Part shown: one piece after another, positions 53,309 to 61,676 of the stretch
Position numbering within the stretch: position 1 is the first letter of the stretch
How the letters are laid out: every line of letters starts with the position of its first letter
DNA from: an uncultured Acetatifactor sp.
Lineage (GTDB): Bacteria > Bacillota > Clostridia > Lachnospirales > Lachnospiraceae
Assembly: GCA_949840935.1 (NCBI GenBank)
Contig: CATKXX010000010.1
Coordinates: 18,589 to 82,588, forward strand
DNA: 64,000 bases
Direction of reading: 5' to 3'
Made by a program: the position numbers and the translations under genes
The notes under the pieces: model-generated
Databases searched by the model: none
What the model saw: the letters and a program-made list of their open reading frames with translations, nothing else
Told to the model about the DNA's origin: nothing

Positions 53309-55021
53309 TCAGTCCACAGCTCCATCGGCACGCCGTTCCACAACACACGCCGTACTCAGGAAAAACAGAAAGGGAAAAGCCGCCATCATAGGGTAAATAT
53401 AGCGAAGCTGCACCGTGGGCCCCAGCAGCAGTGTTCCGTAATATCCCAAAATCAGCGCCAGCGGAAGGCACCTGCCCGGCTTTTTCCCGATCATCAGCCA
53501 GCCGACCAGGAGCAGATAAAGCCATATCCATACCCCCGGCATAAACAGATATTTCAACACAGGTATCTTCAGGTAGCCGTTTTCATCGGCCCACCGCTCC
53601 ATATGTCCGTGCAGCCACTCCCACCGGGAATCCCTGTATATGCCGTAATTGGCAAAGACCTCCTGGTTCCACCTGGTCTGCACATACCCCATGCCGTTGA
53701 GGCCCTCCTCCGCATTCACCCAGGCGTGGGTCTCATCCCCGGGATACAGATACCCTGCGTCCACCGCCAGCGCCGCATTGATGAAATCACCCGGATAGCT
53801 CCCAAGCAGATGGAAGTAGGTGGACACAAAATCCTTCAGCCGATACCGTACAACATAAGTATTGGTATGTCTCTTCACCGGGTCGGAAATGGCCGGATCA
53901 TATTCCCTGTAGCCCTCATCCAATATAAAGTCACGGATCAGCGCTCTGTCCGTCTCCTCCATAGTATTGTCATCCTCCGGCAACACTCCCACACCGCCGT
54001 GATATATCATACAGCGCGCCAGCTGTTGGATTGGCATACTGAGCATTTCCCTCTTATCCCCCTGCTGGGCGTCTGTCAGTTGAAAGAGTACGGCCAGCCC
54101 GATATTTCCCGCCAGGAACCCTGCCGCAGACCACAACAGCAGCCCTCCAAACCTTCTCCTGCTCCCTTTCCCGCACAAAAACGCCGCAAGCGATACCGCC
54201 AGGAATACAAAAAAGGCATACTTTCCGTTATTGCGGAACAATATCATGCCCACCGTGGAACCGAAAAATAAAAGCTCTTTCCAGGGAAAGCTTTTTCTCG
54301 GGGAAGCCCCGTACAGTAACTCATATGCCAGTATACACTGCAATACAAGGAATGCGCTGAAAACCGTATCCTTTGTGACGCTGATGCTCAGATAAGCGTT
54401 AAAGGGATACAGCATCAATACCAGCTGCAGCAGGATCAGCCACAAGGGCCTTACACCGTGCCTGTACAGCCGCAGGATGCCAAAGGCAAACACCGCTGCC
54501 AGCAAGAAAATCTGTAACAGGGCATAAAGCGCAATTCCCCGGTTGGCGCTGCCCAGCACATTCCTTCCGAAATCCAGGGTTCCCTTAATCAGCAGCGTAT
54601 GTGCGATCGGATGGTGGTCAATATAGGAATTCTCCGCAATCTGCCCGATCTGAACCGGGGAATCATAGGTACAGATTGCCGGATAATACGCCATAAACCC
54701 TGGCATCCAGGCCAGCGCAAAAAGCAGCAGGCTCCCAAAAAACACCGCGACGCCGGGAATCCTCCGGGGAACAGGCGCCTTCCTGCCATTCTCCCTCTCA
54801 CCGGCCGCCAGGCGGTATAAGACAAAGCACAGTGCACTGCCCCCGGCCCCGCCTGCCGCAAGGCTGAGCAACAGCGTCCGAAACAGGTATCCCCCCGTCC
54901 AAAGGATATTGCCCCTGTCAGCCAATTCCCTCCCTGTGAGGCAGAAGAACGCAAACAGGAAGCCTGCCGCAGCAAACATTACATATGCAGTTGATTTCCG
55001 CAACAGCCCATCCTGCTCCAT
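53309..55021 (-). CDS. DUF6020-like polytopic membrane protein
   Basis: 570 residues from ATG 55021 (AGGAA just upstream; the frame is open to 55072). About twelve helices. The extracytoplasmic loop has GFMAYYPAICTYDSPVQIGQI and SYIDHHPIAHTLLIKG, then YLSISVTKDTVFSAF and later MPIQQLARCMIYHGG, a pattern I associate with DUF6020. The loop motifs resemble GT-C donors' binding sites. It follows the GtrB-like gene at 55278-56210, from which it is separated by a palindromic element. Confidence 0.82.
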   Translation of the reverse strand: MEQDGLLRKSTAYVMFAAAGFLFAFFCLTGRELADRGNILWTGGYLFRTLLLSLAAGGAGGSALCFVLYRLAAGERENGRKAPVPRRIPGVAVFFGSLLLFALAWMPGFMAYYPAICTYDSPVQIGQIAENSYIDHHPIAHTLLIKGTLDFGRNVLGSANRGIALYALLQIFLLAAVFAFGILRLYRHGVRPLWLILLQLVLMLYPFNAYLSISVTKDTVFSAFLVLQCILAYELLYGASPRKSFPWKELLFFGSTVGMILFRNNGKYAFFVFLAVSLAAFLCGKGSRRRFGGLLLWSAAGFLAGNIGLAVLFQLTDAQQGDKREMLSMPIQQLARCMIYHGGVGVLPEDDNTMEETDRALIRDFILDEGYREYDPAISDPVKRHTNTYVVRYRLKDFVSTYFHLLGSYPGDFINAALAVDAGYLYPGDETHAWVNAEEGLNGMGYVQTRWNQEVFANYGIYRDSRWEWLHGHMERWADENGYLKIPVLKYLFMPGVWIWLYLLLVGWLMIGKKPGRCLPLALILGYYGTLLLGPTVQLRYIYPMMAAFPFLFFLSTACVVERRADGAVD

Positions 55022-55089
55022 TTCCTGCCCACCTGTTATCCTAATGCACCGTCCTGTTCCTGTTTCGGCCAAATGCTTTGACCGGAATT

Positions 55090-55250
55090 AGTGCACTGAC
55101 ACGTTCATAATTTGACTAATGGCTTGTCTAAATTTCCATCTGCTGCGTTGTTGTCGGTCAACGATGCCACCGCATCGCCTCCCTCCGCCGCCTTGCAGAG
55201 TGAAAATTTATTCTTCGCCATTAGTGCAAAAATGAACATGTCAGTACACT
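55090..55250. repeat. ~160-bp palindromic element (MITE-like)
   Basis: The left end AGTGCACTGACA (55090-55101) and right end TGTCAGTACACT (55239-55250) are inverted, and the complementarity continues inward for about 46 bp with scattered mismatches (ACTAATGGC and TAAATTT are shared). The ~65-bp centre is GC-rich and has its own GATGC-CACC-GCATC hairpin. No coding frame. It sits in the gap between two cotranscribed genes. No target duplication is visible. Confidence 0.75.
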
Positions 55251-55277
55251 AGACAGCTCAGTACACCGCCTCCTCTG

Positions 55278-56210
55278 TCACAGCTTCCTCTTTTCCTCGT
55301 TAATCTTCGCCAGGCGGTATTCAAAGTCACGCTTGTCCTTTGCCGCCATAACCTGGAGGATCATTCCCGAAAAGAAAGCCTGTATCCCTGCGAGGGCAAT
55401 AAAGCAGCTGACGATCAAAGTAGGAAACCTGGGGACAAGCCCGGTCTTTATATAAACATTGATAATGGGCAGCATCAGAAGCAGGGCTATCAGGATCAGC
55501 ACTGCGCAGAGCGCCCCGAAGAAATGCATGGGCTTATAGTTTTTATAGAGCTGCAGCATCTTATGGATCACCTTTATGCCGTCGCTGTAGGTATTCAGCT
55601 TGGACACACTGCCCGCCGGGCGGTCCCTGTATTCCACCACCACATTTTCCACCTGCATATTATAGTTGACCGCATGTATCGTCATCTCCGTCTCAATCTC
55701 AAACCCTTTGGAAAAGACGGGGAAGGTCTTAACAAATTCATAGCTGAACGCCCTGTAACCGGTCATAATATCCTTAATGTCAGAATGAAACAGGCGGTTG
55801 ATCCCTGTACGCATCAGGCTGTTCCCGAAATTGTGAAAAGGGCGTTTATTCTCCGTAAAATAAGTGGAAGAAAGCCTGTCCCCTACCACCATGTCCGCAT
55901 TATGCTCCAGCACCCTGTCCACCAGCTCCCGGGCACAATCCAACGGATAGGTGTCATCCCCGTCCAGCATCAGATAGCATTCCGCATCAATCTCCCGGAA
56001 CATCCTGCGTATTACATTCCCCTTGCCCTGTTTATACTCGTTCCTGACCTCTGCGCCGGCGCCGGAAGCCTTTTCCACTGTCCGGTCCGTGGAATTATTG
56101 TTATAGACATACACCACAGCCTCCGGCAGGGTCTTCTTCACGTCCGCAACCACCTTGGCAATCGTCTGCTCCTCATTATAGCACGGAATCAGCACCGCTA
56201 TCTTATCCAT
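55278..56210 (-). CDS. DPM1/GtrB-like polyprenyl-phosphate glycosyltransferase
   Basis: 310 residues. IAVLIPCYNEEQTIAKVV, NNNSTDRTVEKA, KQGKGNVIRRMF and LMLDGDDTYPLD (DGDD metal site) define the GT2 domain, followed by two C-terminal helices (about 230-250 and 265-290). It makes a polyprenyl-phosphate sugar. It is the first gene of block B, with a structured leader (56240-56280) and AAAGGA 7 nt before the ATG. Its upstream neighbour on the other strand is a GT-C-like gene. Confidence 0.92.
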   Translation of the reverse strand: MDKIAVLIPCYNEEQTIAKVVADVKKTLPEAVVYVYNNNSTDRTVEKASGAGAEVRNEYKQGKGNVIRRMFREIDAECYLMLDGDDTYPLDCARELVDRVLEHNADMVVGDRLSSTYFTENKRPFHNFGNSLMRTGINRLFHSDIKDIMTGYRAFSYEFVKTFPVFSKGFEIETEMTIHAVNYNMQVENVVVEYRDRPAGSVSKLNTYSDGIKVIHKMLQLYKNYKPMHFFGALCAVLILIALLLMLPIINVYIKTGLVPRFPTLIVSCFIALAGIQAFFSGMILQVMAAKDKRDFEYRLAKINEEKRKL

Positions 56211-56239
56211 AATGCAATCCTTTCACACATCTGTATCAT

Positions 56240-56280
56240 GCTGCCGTCACGGAATGGACAGCAGGCGCTGTCCCGGCAGC
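56240..56280 (-). other. Nested hairpin in the leader of block B
   Basis: Outer stem GCTGCC (56240-56245)/GGCAGC (56275-56280) and inner stem GGACAGC (56256-56262)/GCTGTCC (56267-56273) with a 4-nt loop, 30 nt before the ATG at 56210. A candidate -10 TAAAAT lies upstream at about 56292-56297; I see no good -35. Confidence 0.5.
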
Positions 56281-56385
56281 TACTTTTTCATTTTACCACG
56301 ATTACTTTTTATCAGCCACTGTTTTTATAAATAAAATTATGTTACAATACCTCCGTAACCTCTTTGTAATTGCGGAGACCCTTCC

Positions 56386-58038
56386 ATGAACATATTCTCA
56401 AAAAAACTATACACCTTTTCCTGTAAATTTATACAATGCTGCAGCCTATTCCTCACTTTACTGCTGTCTGCGGGGGCCCTGCTGTGCACCTGCTACAGCG
56501 AAGACATGGAGACACAGGTTGTCCTCACCCGATGGGATAACCCTCTGATCACGATACCCGGTACGGCTGCTTTTCTGCTGTTTCTCGGCGGAATACTCCA
56601 TTTCCTGTTGCGGCAGAACCATTCTCCTGTGAAAATCCTGCGCATATTGATCCTGCTCTGGTGCTCCTGCCTGGGAGGATTTCTGATTCTGTCCGGCAGG
56701 ACTGTTCCCGCGGCGGATGCCCTGTCCGTTTATTCCGTTGCGGAAGCGCTTGCGGAGGGAGATACCTCTGTCATCCACCCCACCGCTTCCTACCTCTCTT
56801 ATTATCCGCAGCAGGTGGGGCTTACCGCATTCTTTGAAATACTGATACGCATATGGAAGCTGCTTCCCTTCAGTGTTCCCGCATATCATTTTATTAAATG
56901 CGTCTATGTAGGGCTGCTCTGTGTCATCATCCTCTTTCAGGAGCGGATTGTACACCTGCTATGGAACAGGGAAAGCTCCGACTGCATATACCTCCTGCTG
57001 GCAGGCACCAATCTGCCGTTTATCATGTACAGCTCTTTTGTATACGGTGAAATCCCTTCCTATGCCGCAGCCACCGCAGGCATCTATTATCTGCTGAAAC
57101 TGCTGGCACAGCCCGGGGATCCGAAGACTTTCGGGGAAACCCGTCCTGACAGGGACGCAGCTCTGGAAAAGGATCCTTCCAGAAAGCGGAAAGCCTTCTT
57201 TGCGCTCCTTATGATACTGGGACTGTCCCTCAGCGTCATGCTCCGCAAGAACAATCTCATCCTCCTGATCGCGGCCCTGATCGTCCTCGTCCTGGAATGG
57301 GCCAGGAGCAGGCGGCACGGGCTGCTGGCGGCGGCGCTGGCCTGCGCTCTCTGCTGTCTTGGCATCCTGCCCCTGGTGCAGAAAGGCTATGAGCTGCGGG
57401 CAGGAAGCGAGCTAAGTTCCGGTGTCACCGCTTCCTCCTATCTGGCTATGGGTATGCAGGAGTCCCTCCGGGCAGAGGGCTGGTACAACGGCTTCAATTT
57501 TACCACCTATCAGGAGGCAGGCCTGGACACTGAGCTTGCAAATAAAGTCAGCAGGCAGGCTATCTCCGAACGGCTTCAATTCTTCCGGGAGCATCCCGGC
57601 TACGCCGCCGGCTTCTATCTCCATAAACACCTGTCCCAATGGGCGGACGGCACTTATGCCAGCCGCCAGGCAACCATCGCCACCTTCGGCGGCAGGAGCA
57701 GCTTCTTTGACTCCCTCTATGAGGGCTCCCTCAGCAGATATTATATCGGATTTTGCAATATTTACCAGAACATCCTGTACCTGGGATCCCTGGCCTGTTT
57801 CTGTTTCCTGTGGAGGAGGAATCGCAAATCAGGCAACCCTCCGGCTCTGTACCTGTACCTGGGCTTTATTGCCGTTGTCGGCGGATTTCTGTTCCATACC
57901 CTCTGGGAGGCAAATTCCCGCTATATTTTCCTCTACAGCCTGCTGCTGCTCCCCTATGCGGCGGAAGGAAACCGTCTTATCATTTCAGCCGCAGGCGGAC
58001 GGCTTTCCCGCTTAAAGCGGGGAATGCGGCATCAATAA
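56386..58038 (+). CDS. GT39/ArnT-like GT-C glycosyltransferase candidate
   Basis: 550 residues with about eleven helices. The loop region has PAADALSVYSVAEALAEGD and SYLSYYPQQVGLTAFFE; the YPxQxGL segment is typical of ArnT/PMT-like proteins in Clostridia cell-surface loci. MLRKNNLI lies in a middle helix. ATG 56386 has GGAG 8 nt upstream; TACAAT (56351-56356) is a possible -10. It is a lone rightward gene whose end overlaps the convergent membrane-protein gene by 7 nt, so antisense transcription between the two is likely. Confidence 0.82.
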   Translation: MNIFSKKLYTFSCKFIQCCSLFLTLLLSAGALLCTCYSEDMETQVVLTRWDNPLITIPGTAAFLLFLGGILHFLLRQNHSPVKILRILILLWCSCLGGFLILSGRTVPAADALSVYSVAEALAEGDTSVIHPTASYLSYYPQQVGLTAFFEILIRIWKLLPFSVPAYHFIKCVYVGLLCVIILFQERIVHLLWNRESSDCIYLLLAGTNLPFIMYSSFVYGEIPSYAAATAGIYYLLKLLAQPGDPKTFGETRPDRDAALEKDPSRKRKAFFALLMILGLSLSVMLRKNNLILLIAALIVLVLEWARSRRHGLLAAALACALCCLGILPLVQKGYELRAGSELSSGVTASSYLAMGMQESLRAEGWYNGFNFTTYQEAGLDTELANKVSRQAISERLQFFREHPGYAAGFYLHKHLSQWADGTYASRQATIATFGGRSSFFDSLYEGSLSRYYIGFCNIYQNILYLGSLACFCFLWRRNRKSGNPPALYLYLGFIAVVGGFLFHTLWEANSRYIFLYSLLLLPYAAEGNRLIISAAGGRLSRLKRGMRHQ

Positions 58039-59252
58039 TAGCCCTCCCCCCGCAGGAATCCAAGGAAATAGATCAGCCCACAGGCCAGATGGCAGAAGTA
58101 TGCCAGCCACTGTACGCCAGTCAACAGGGCTCCCTTCTCTTTTCGGGCCGATGCCTTGATGAGCACCTTCAGCGATTCCATATGGCAGAAAAAGATGCCA
58201 TACATATATCCCCAGGCAAAGTTGAAGTCAAACTTGCGGAATCCCTTCTCGTACAGCAGAAATGCCATGGCAAAACCCATCCAATACATCTGCCAGGAAA
58301 AGCGGTAGCCCCTGTCCTCCTTCATTTCCCTGAAATTCAGAAGCAGCACCAACAGCGGAAAGCCCATGGCCAGACAGACCGCCAGCGGCAGGTTTGAGCA
58401 ATACTGCCCCCATATCTCACCGAAGCAGAAGCCGATTCCGCCCTCCACGCCCTCCTCCGGCACAAACACTCCCTTAAACTGATAGAGCAGATCCAGAAAG
58501 GTCGGGATAAAACACAGTCCCAGCTGCAGGGTAGGCATAAAATTACGGAATCCTGACCGGAACAGGCCAAGCAACATGATCACTCCCGCCGTCCCCACTA
58601 ATACGATGGTAAAGCTGGGCTTGGTCATGGTAGCGGTCAACAGGAACAGCGAAAAAAGAATATAATCCCTGAGTCTTGCCTTATCGTGAACGCCCTCCTC
58701 ATAGACAGGCAATAATTTCACATACCAGAGAAATGCAAGGATTGCAAAGGGCCTCGCAGCCATATAGGTAGCATTATGAAATGGATTGGCGGTAAAGACT
58801 CCCAGATATCTGAAATGGATTCCCGGCAGGTATCTGTCAAAAGGCAGATACAGCATGGAAATAAAAAAGAGAGACACCGACAGCACGCTCAGCGCCATTC
58901 TCCAGGCCAGCCCGTCCATCTCCCCGGAGCGTGCAAGACGGTTCAGGCTGAGCTTGGTAATAAGAATGGAAAGGCTGTTTAAAGCCATTGTGGCGGCAGC
59001 CACTGCCATCTCCGGTGAAACAAACAGATGGAAAAAAGCTGCAACCTTAAAGAACACCGGATAAGGAAAGCTGTAACCGCTGTCAAGCCCCTGCATCTCC
59101 AGAATATACGCCTTCATGTCAGAATGATACAGCTCGGGGCTTCCCACAGCCTGCCTGTAAAACAGCCACAGTGTAACCGCAGACACTCCCAGAAGCAGCA
59201 CCCCAAATAATCCCCAGTCTATCATCTGCTTTCTTTTTTCAACCCTGTTCAT
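58032..59252 (-). CDS. Polytopic membrane protein, GT-C-like
   Basis: 406 residues with about nine helices. After helix 1 comes YHSDMKAYILEMQGLDSGYSFPYPVFFKVA, with an acidic residue in the position expected for GT-C enzymes, and later DRYLPGIHFRYLGVFTANPFHNATYMAARP. No soluble tail, unlike most neighbours. ATG 59252 follows GAGGGAAAGAA. A 16-codon frame with a strong Shine-Dalgarno (59239-59289) overlaps its start. Convergent with 56386-58038. Family not assigned. Confidence 0.78.
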   Translation of the reverse strand: MNRVEKRKQMIDWGLFGVLLLGVSAVTLWLFYRQAVGSPELYHSDMKAYILEMQGLDSGYSFPYPVFFKVAAFFHLFVSPEMAVAAATMALNSLSILITKLSLNRLARSGEMDGLAWRMALSVLSVSLFFISMLYLPFDRYLPGIHFRYLGVFTANPFHNATYMAARPFAILAFLWYVKLLPVYEEGVHDKARLRDYILFSLFLLTATMTKPSFTIVLVGTAGVIMLLGLFRSGFRNFMPTLQLGLCFIPTFLDLLYQFKGVFVPEEGVEGGIGFCFGEIWGQYCSNLPLAVCLAMGFPLLVLLLNFREMKEDRGYRFSWQMYWMGFAMAFLLYEKGFRKFDFNFAWGYMYGIFFCHMESLKVLIKASARKEKGALLTGVQWLAYFCHLACGLIYFLGFLRGEGYY

Positions 59253-59289
59253 TTCTTTCCCTCGTTGCGCATAATATTTTCCATTCCAT
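59239..59289 (-). CDS. Possible 16-residue leader peptide
   Basis: ATG 59289 has AAGGAGGGG 8 nt upstream, the strongest ribosome site in this gap. The frame reads MEWKILCATRERNEQG then TGA, ending 12 nt inside the membrane-protein gene in another frame. It could couple translation to that gene. It may also be chance; no homology is claimed. Confidence 0.3.
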   Translation of the reverse strand: MEWKILCATRERNEQG

Positions 59290-59307
59290 GCTGTATGCCC
59301 CTCCTTT

Positions 59308-60501
59308 TTATCTGCGGTAATGCCCTACGATTTTCTTTACCGCATGGATGACAGTCTCCACATCCTCATCCGAAAGGGAATAGAATAAAGGAAGGCTCAT
59401 TACTTCATTAAAATATGCCTCCGCATTCGGGCAAAGCCCCTTCTCATATCCCAGCTTCTCATAGTGCGAATGCCAGTAAACAGGAAGATAGTGCACCTGG
59501 GAATGAATATTTTCCGCCCAGAGGGCATCAAAAAACTGACGTCTGTCACAGGTCAGCCTGTCCAGCCTCAGGCGCAGGATATAGAGATGCCTTGTGGTAT
59601 CCGATTCCGGGATTTCCTTCTGGACAATAATCTCAGGCATGTCTGCAAACGCTGCATTATATTTCTCTACAATCGCCTTCCTGCGGGCAGAAAACAGGGA
59701 CAGCTTATCCAGCTGGCTCAGAAGAAGCGCCGCCTGGATATCTGTCAAACGGTAATTATATCCCAGCTCTACCTGCTCATTGTACCATCCTGCATCCGTA
59801 GGATGCACCATTTCCTCCTGCCTTCTGGTAATCCCGTGTGAGCGGAGCCTCATCAGCCTGTGGTACAGCTGCTCATCATCGGTAGTGACTGCGCCTCCTT
59901 CGCCTCCGGTCACAGTCTTCACAGGATGGAAGCTGAAACAGGTCATATCCGCAATACTCCCCACCGGCTGCCCCTTATATTTCGTGCCGATTGCATGAGC
60001 CGCATCCTCAATGAGAAACAGGCCATGCTCCCGGCAGATGGAACGAATTTCATCATGCTCCACCGCCTGCCCGGTAAAATCCACCGCCACAATCCCCCTG
60101 GTCGCAGGGGTGATCAGCTTTCGGATGGATTCCGGATCAATATTATAAGTGTCCGGCCTGATATCCGCAAACACCGGCACAGCGCCGCAGTACAGTATAC
60201 AATTGGAGGAGGCCGCAAAGGTAATGGAGCTGACGATCACCTCATCCTGCGCCTGGACTCCGGCGGCCATTGCCGCAAGATGGAGCGCAGCCGTACCGTT
60301 GGCCACCGCAACTGCATACCGGGCTCCCGTAATCTCACAGAGACGCTGCTCCAGCCTTTCAATCCCGGGGCCTCCCGTCAGGAAATCTCCCTGCAGAACT
60401 TTTGCCACAGCCGCTACATCATTGTCATCAATATATTGTCTCCCATAAGGGAGCGGGTTCTCCCGCACGGGGCTCCCCCCGAATATCGCAAGCTTTTCCA
60501 T
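59308..60501 (-). CDS. pseC: UDP-4-amino-4,6-dideoxy-N-acetyl-altrosamine transaminase (PseC type)
   Basis: 397 residues from ATG 60501. PLP enzyme with PYGRQYIDDNDVAAVAKVLQ near the start, FLTGGP, VANGTAALHLAAMAAGV, VSSITFAASSNCILYCGA, AVDFTGQAVEHDEI, EDAAHAIGTKYKG, the PLP lysine in FSFHPVKTVTGGEGG and GYNYRLTDIQAALLLSQL, all typical of PseC. It aminates the 4-keto product of PseB, but no pseB is in the window. AGGAGG 6 nt upstream fixes the start over the longer frame from 60576. It is the first gene of block A. Confidence 0.91.
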   Translation of the reverse strand: MEKLAIFGGSPVRENPLPYGRQYIDDNDVAAVAKVLQGDFLTGGPGIERLEQRLCEITGARYAVAVANGTAALHLAAMAAGVQAQDEVIVSSITFAASSNCILYCGAVPVFADIRPDTYNIDPESIRKLITPATRGIVAVDFTGQAVEHDEIRSICREHGLFLIEDAAHAIGTKYKGQPVGSIADMTCFSFHPVKTVTGGEGGAVTTDDEQLYHRLMRLRSHGITRRQEEMVHPTDAGWYNEQVELGYNYRLTDIQAALLLSQLDKLSLFSARRKAIVEKYNAAFADMPEIIVQKEIPESDTTRHLYILRLRLDRLTCDRRQFFDALWAENIHSQVHYLPVYWHSHYEKLGYEKGLCPNAEAYFNEVMSLPLFYSLSDEDVETVIHAVKKIVGHYRR

Positions 60502-60539
60502 ATTCATCCTCCTGTTATAATCCAGATACCTCCGGAAAA

Positions 60540-60560
60540 TTCCCCTGCCCCGCAGGGGAA
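60540..60560 (-). other. Strong GC hairpin in the pseC leader
   Basis: A perfect 9-bp stem, TTCCCCTGC/GCAGGGGAA, with a 3-nt loop, directly followed on the minus strand by TTTT and 39 nt before the ATG at 60501. The form fits an early terminator or attenuator that would need antitermination for the operon to be read. Confidence 0.5.
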
Positions 60561-60629
60561 AGGCTCTCTGACGCATCCGTGCCTGAAAGCCCTCCGCAAT
60601 CTCTAAAGCACACAGCAGCTACAGCCTAT

Positions 60630-60658
60630 AGTTTAACAGGATTTACCTGCACTGACAA
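60630..60658 (-). promoter_or_regulatory. Candidate promoter for block A
   Basis: On the minus strand TTGTCA (60653-60658) and TAAACT (60630-60635) are 17 bp apart. It lies just past the TIR gene stop and upstream of the leader hairpin. Confidence 0.55.
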
Positions 60659-60664
60659 GCAGAA

Positions 60665-61405
60665 TCAGCATGAGTGTCCAAAAAGCACTGAGTTGAGCAC
60701 AAGAAGCATCAAACGCTCTAAAATAATGATTTCTCTTTCATCCACCGGGATTTGAAGCCTTGCCACATCAAAAAGTTTAAGGATACCGATATGATAAAAT
60801 TGGGGGATTGCACTGATATTGTATGAGCTTTTAATATAAGCATACAGAGCATATAATAAAGAAACTTTAATCTTCTGATTCCTGTCATCCACTGTGCTGT
60901 ACGCATTTAACAGCTTAGCCGGATAGCTCATCAGCGGGATGTTCTGATTATGTAAAATAAATGTCTGGAATTCTCTGAATGGGTATTTATTTAATTCATT
61001 CATCAGGATATGACAGGTAATGTGATTACAGATACTATAGATTTCCGATTCCTCATTTGCTTCATAATACATCATTTTCAACAGGAAACGCCATTTCGGC
61101 GGGAGCCGGTCAGCTTTCATTCCGTACAGGATTGGAAATATCACTATATTCCTGTTTTGATATTTTGTATAAATCTGGGGGATTTCTTCCTGAATACAGG
61201 GAGACGAAACAGAATTGGGAGTCAGTAAAAGTATTGCATATGCGGCCTTTTCAATCCCTGCCTTAAAGCCTTTCAGATTGTTATCATCTTCTGCCGAAAG
61301 CCTTTCCGGGTCATACAAAACCGGCAGCTCAAACCTCTCCACACAATGCAGCACCTTGCTCAGCGGCTCCTGCGCGTCCTTAGACGAAAAACATATAAGC
61401 AGCAT
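60665..61405 (-). CDS. TIR-domain protein
   Basis: 246 residues. The first ~140 form a TIR domain: LLICFSSKDAQEPL (strand A and the SSKD loop), YAILLLTPNSVSSPCIQEEI, where E73 falls at the position of the NADase glutamate (S..S.C..E), and IVIFPILYG. The last ~105 residues are helical and unassigned. The gene is clearly A+T-richer than the polysaccharide genes, suggesting separate origin. It lies between BlaI (divergent) and pseC. Bacterial TIR proteins often degrade NAD in phage defence, usually with a partner; none is recognised beside it. Shine-Dalgarno GAAGGAAG; no convincing promoter seen. Confidence 0.78.
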   Translation of the reverse strand: MLLICFSSKDAQEPLSKVLHCVERFELPVLYDPERLSAEDDNNLKGFKAGIEKAAYAILLLTPNSVSSPCIQEEIPQIYTKYQNRNIVIFPILYGMKADRLPPKWRFLLKMMYYEANEESEIYSICNHITCHILMNELNKYPFREFQTFILHNQNIPLMSYPAKLLNAYSTVDDRNQKIKVSLLYALYAYIKSSYNISAIPQFYHIGILKLFDVARLQIPVDEREIIILERLMLLVLNSVLFGHSC

Positions 61406-61538
61406 ATTTTCTTCCTTCTCTTTTCATAGTATTTTAATATTTTCTCCTTTCGTACCATCTATCTTCCGGCATATTATCCTATGTCTTCCAGTCAGGCATC
61501 CGGCGTCCCTCCTTTCGTTTACGATACGTTCTTGAATT

Positions 61539-61552
61539 GCAACAATCGTTTT
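61539..61552. promoter_or_regulatory. 14-bp motif shared with the small-protein leader
   Basis: GCAACAATCGTTTT here is the exact reverse complement of the motif at 62189-62202. It lies between the divergent TIR and blaI genes, about 65 bp upstream of the blaI -35. The rest of the 61406-61676 gap is A+T-rich with no other clear element except the blaI promoter. Confidence 0.4.
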
Positions 61553-61617
61553 TTATATTTATAATATTACTTTTTTGATGTTCCGTCAATAGTATATTGT
61601 CATTTAAATTAATTTTA

Positions 61618-61646
61618 TTGACTTATTGCAGATTACGTATTATAAT
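61618..61646 (+). promoter_or_regulatory. Sigma-A-type promoter of blaI
   Basis: TTGACT (61618-61623) and TATAAT (61641-61646) are 17 bp apart, 31 bp before ATG 61677, which has AAGGAGG 9 nt upstream. Close to consensus. Confidence 0.85.
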
Positions 61647-61676
61647 ATGAAATAGTAACCAAGGAGGTAAGCAAAC

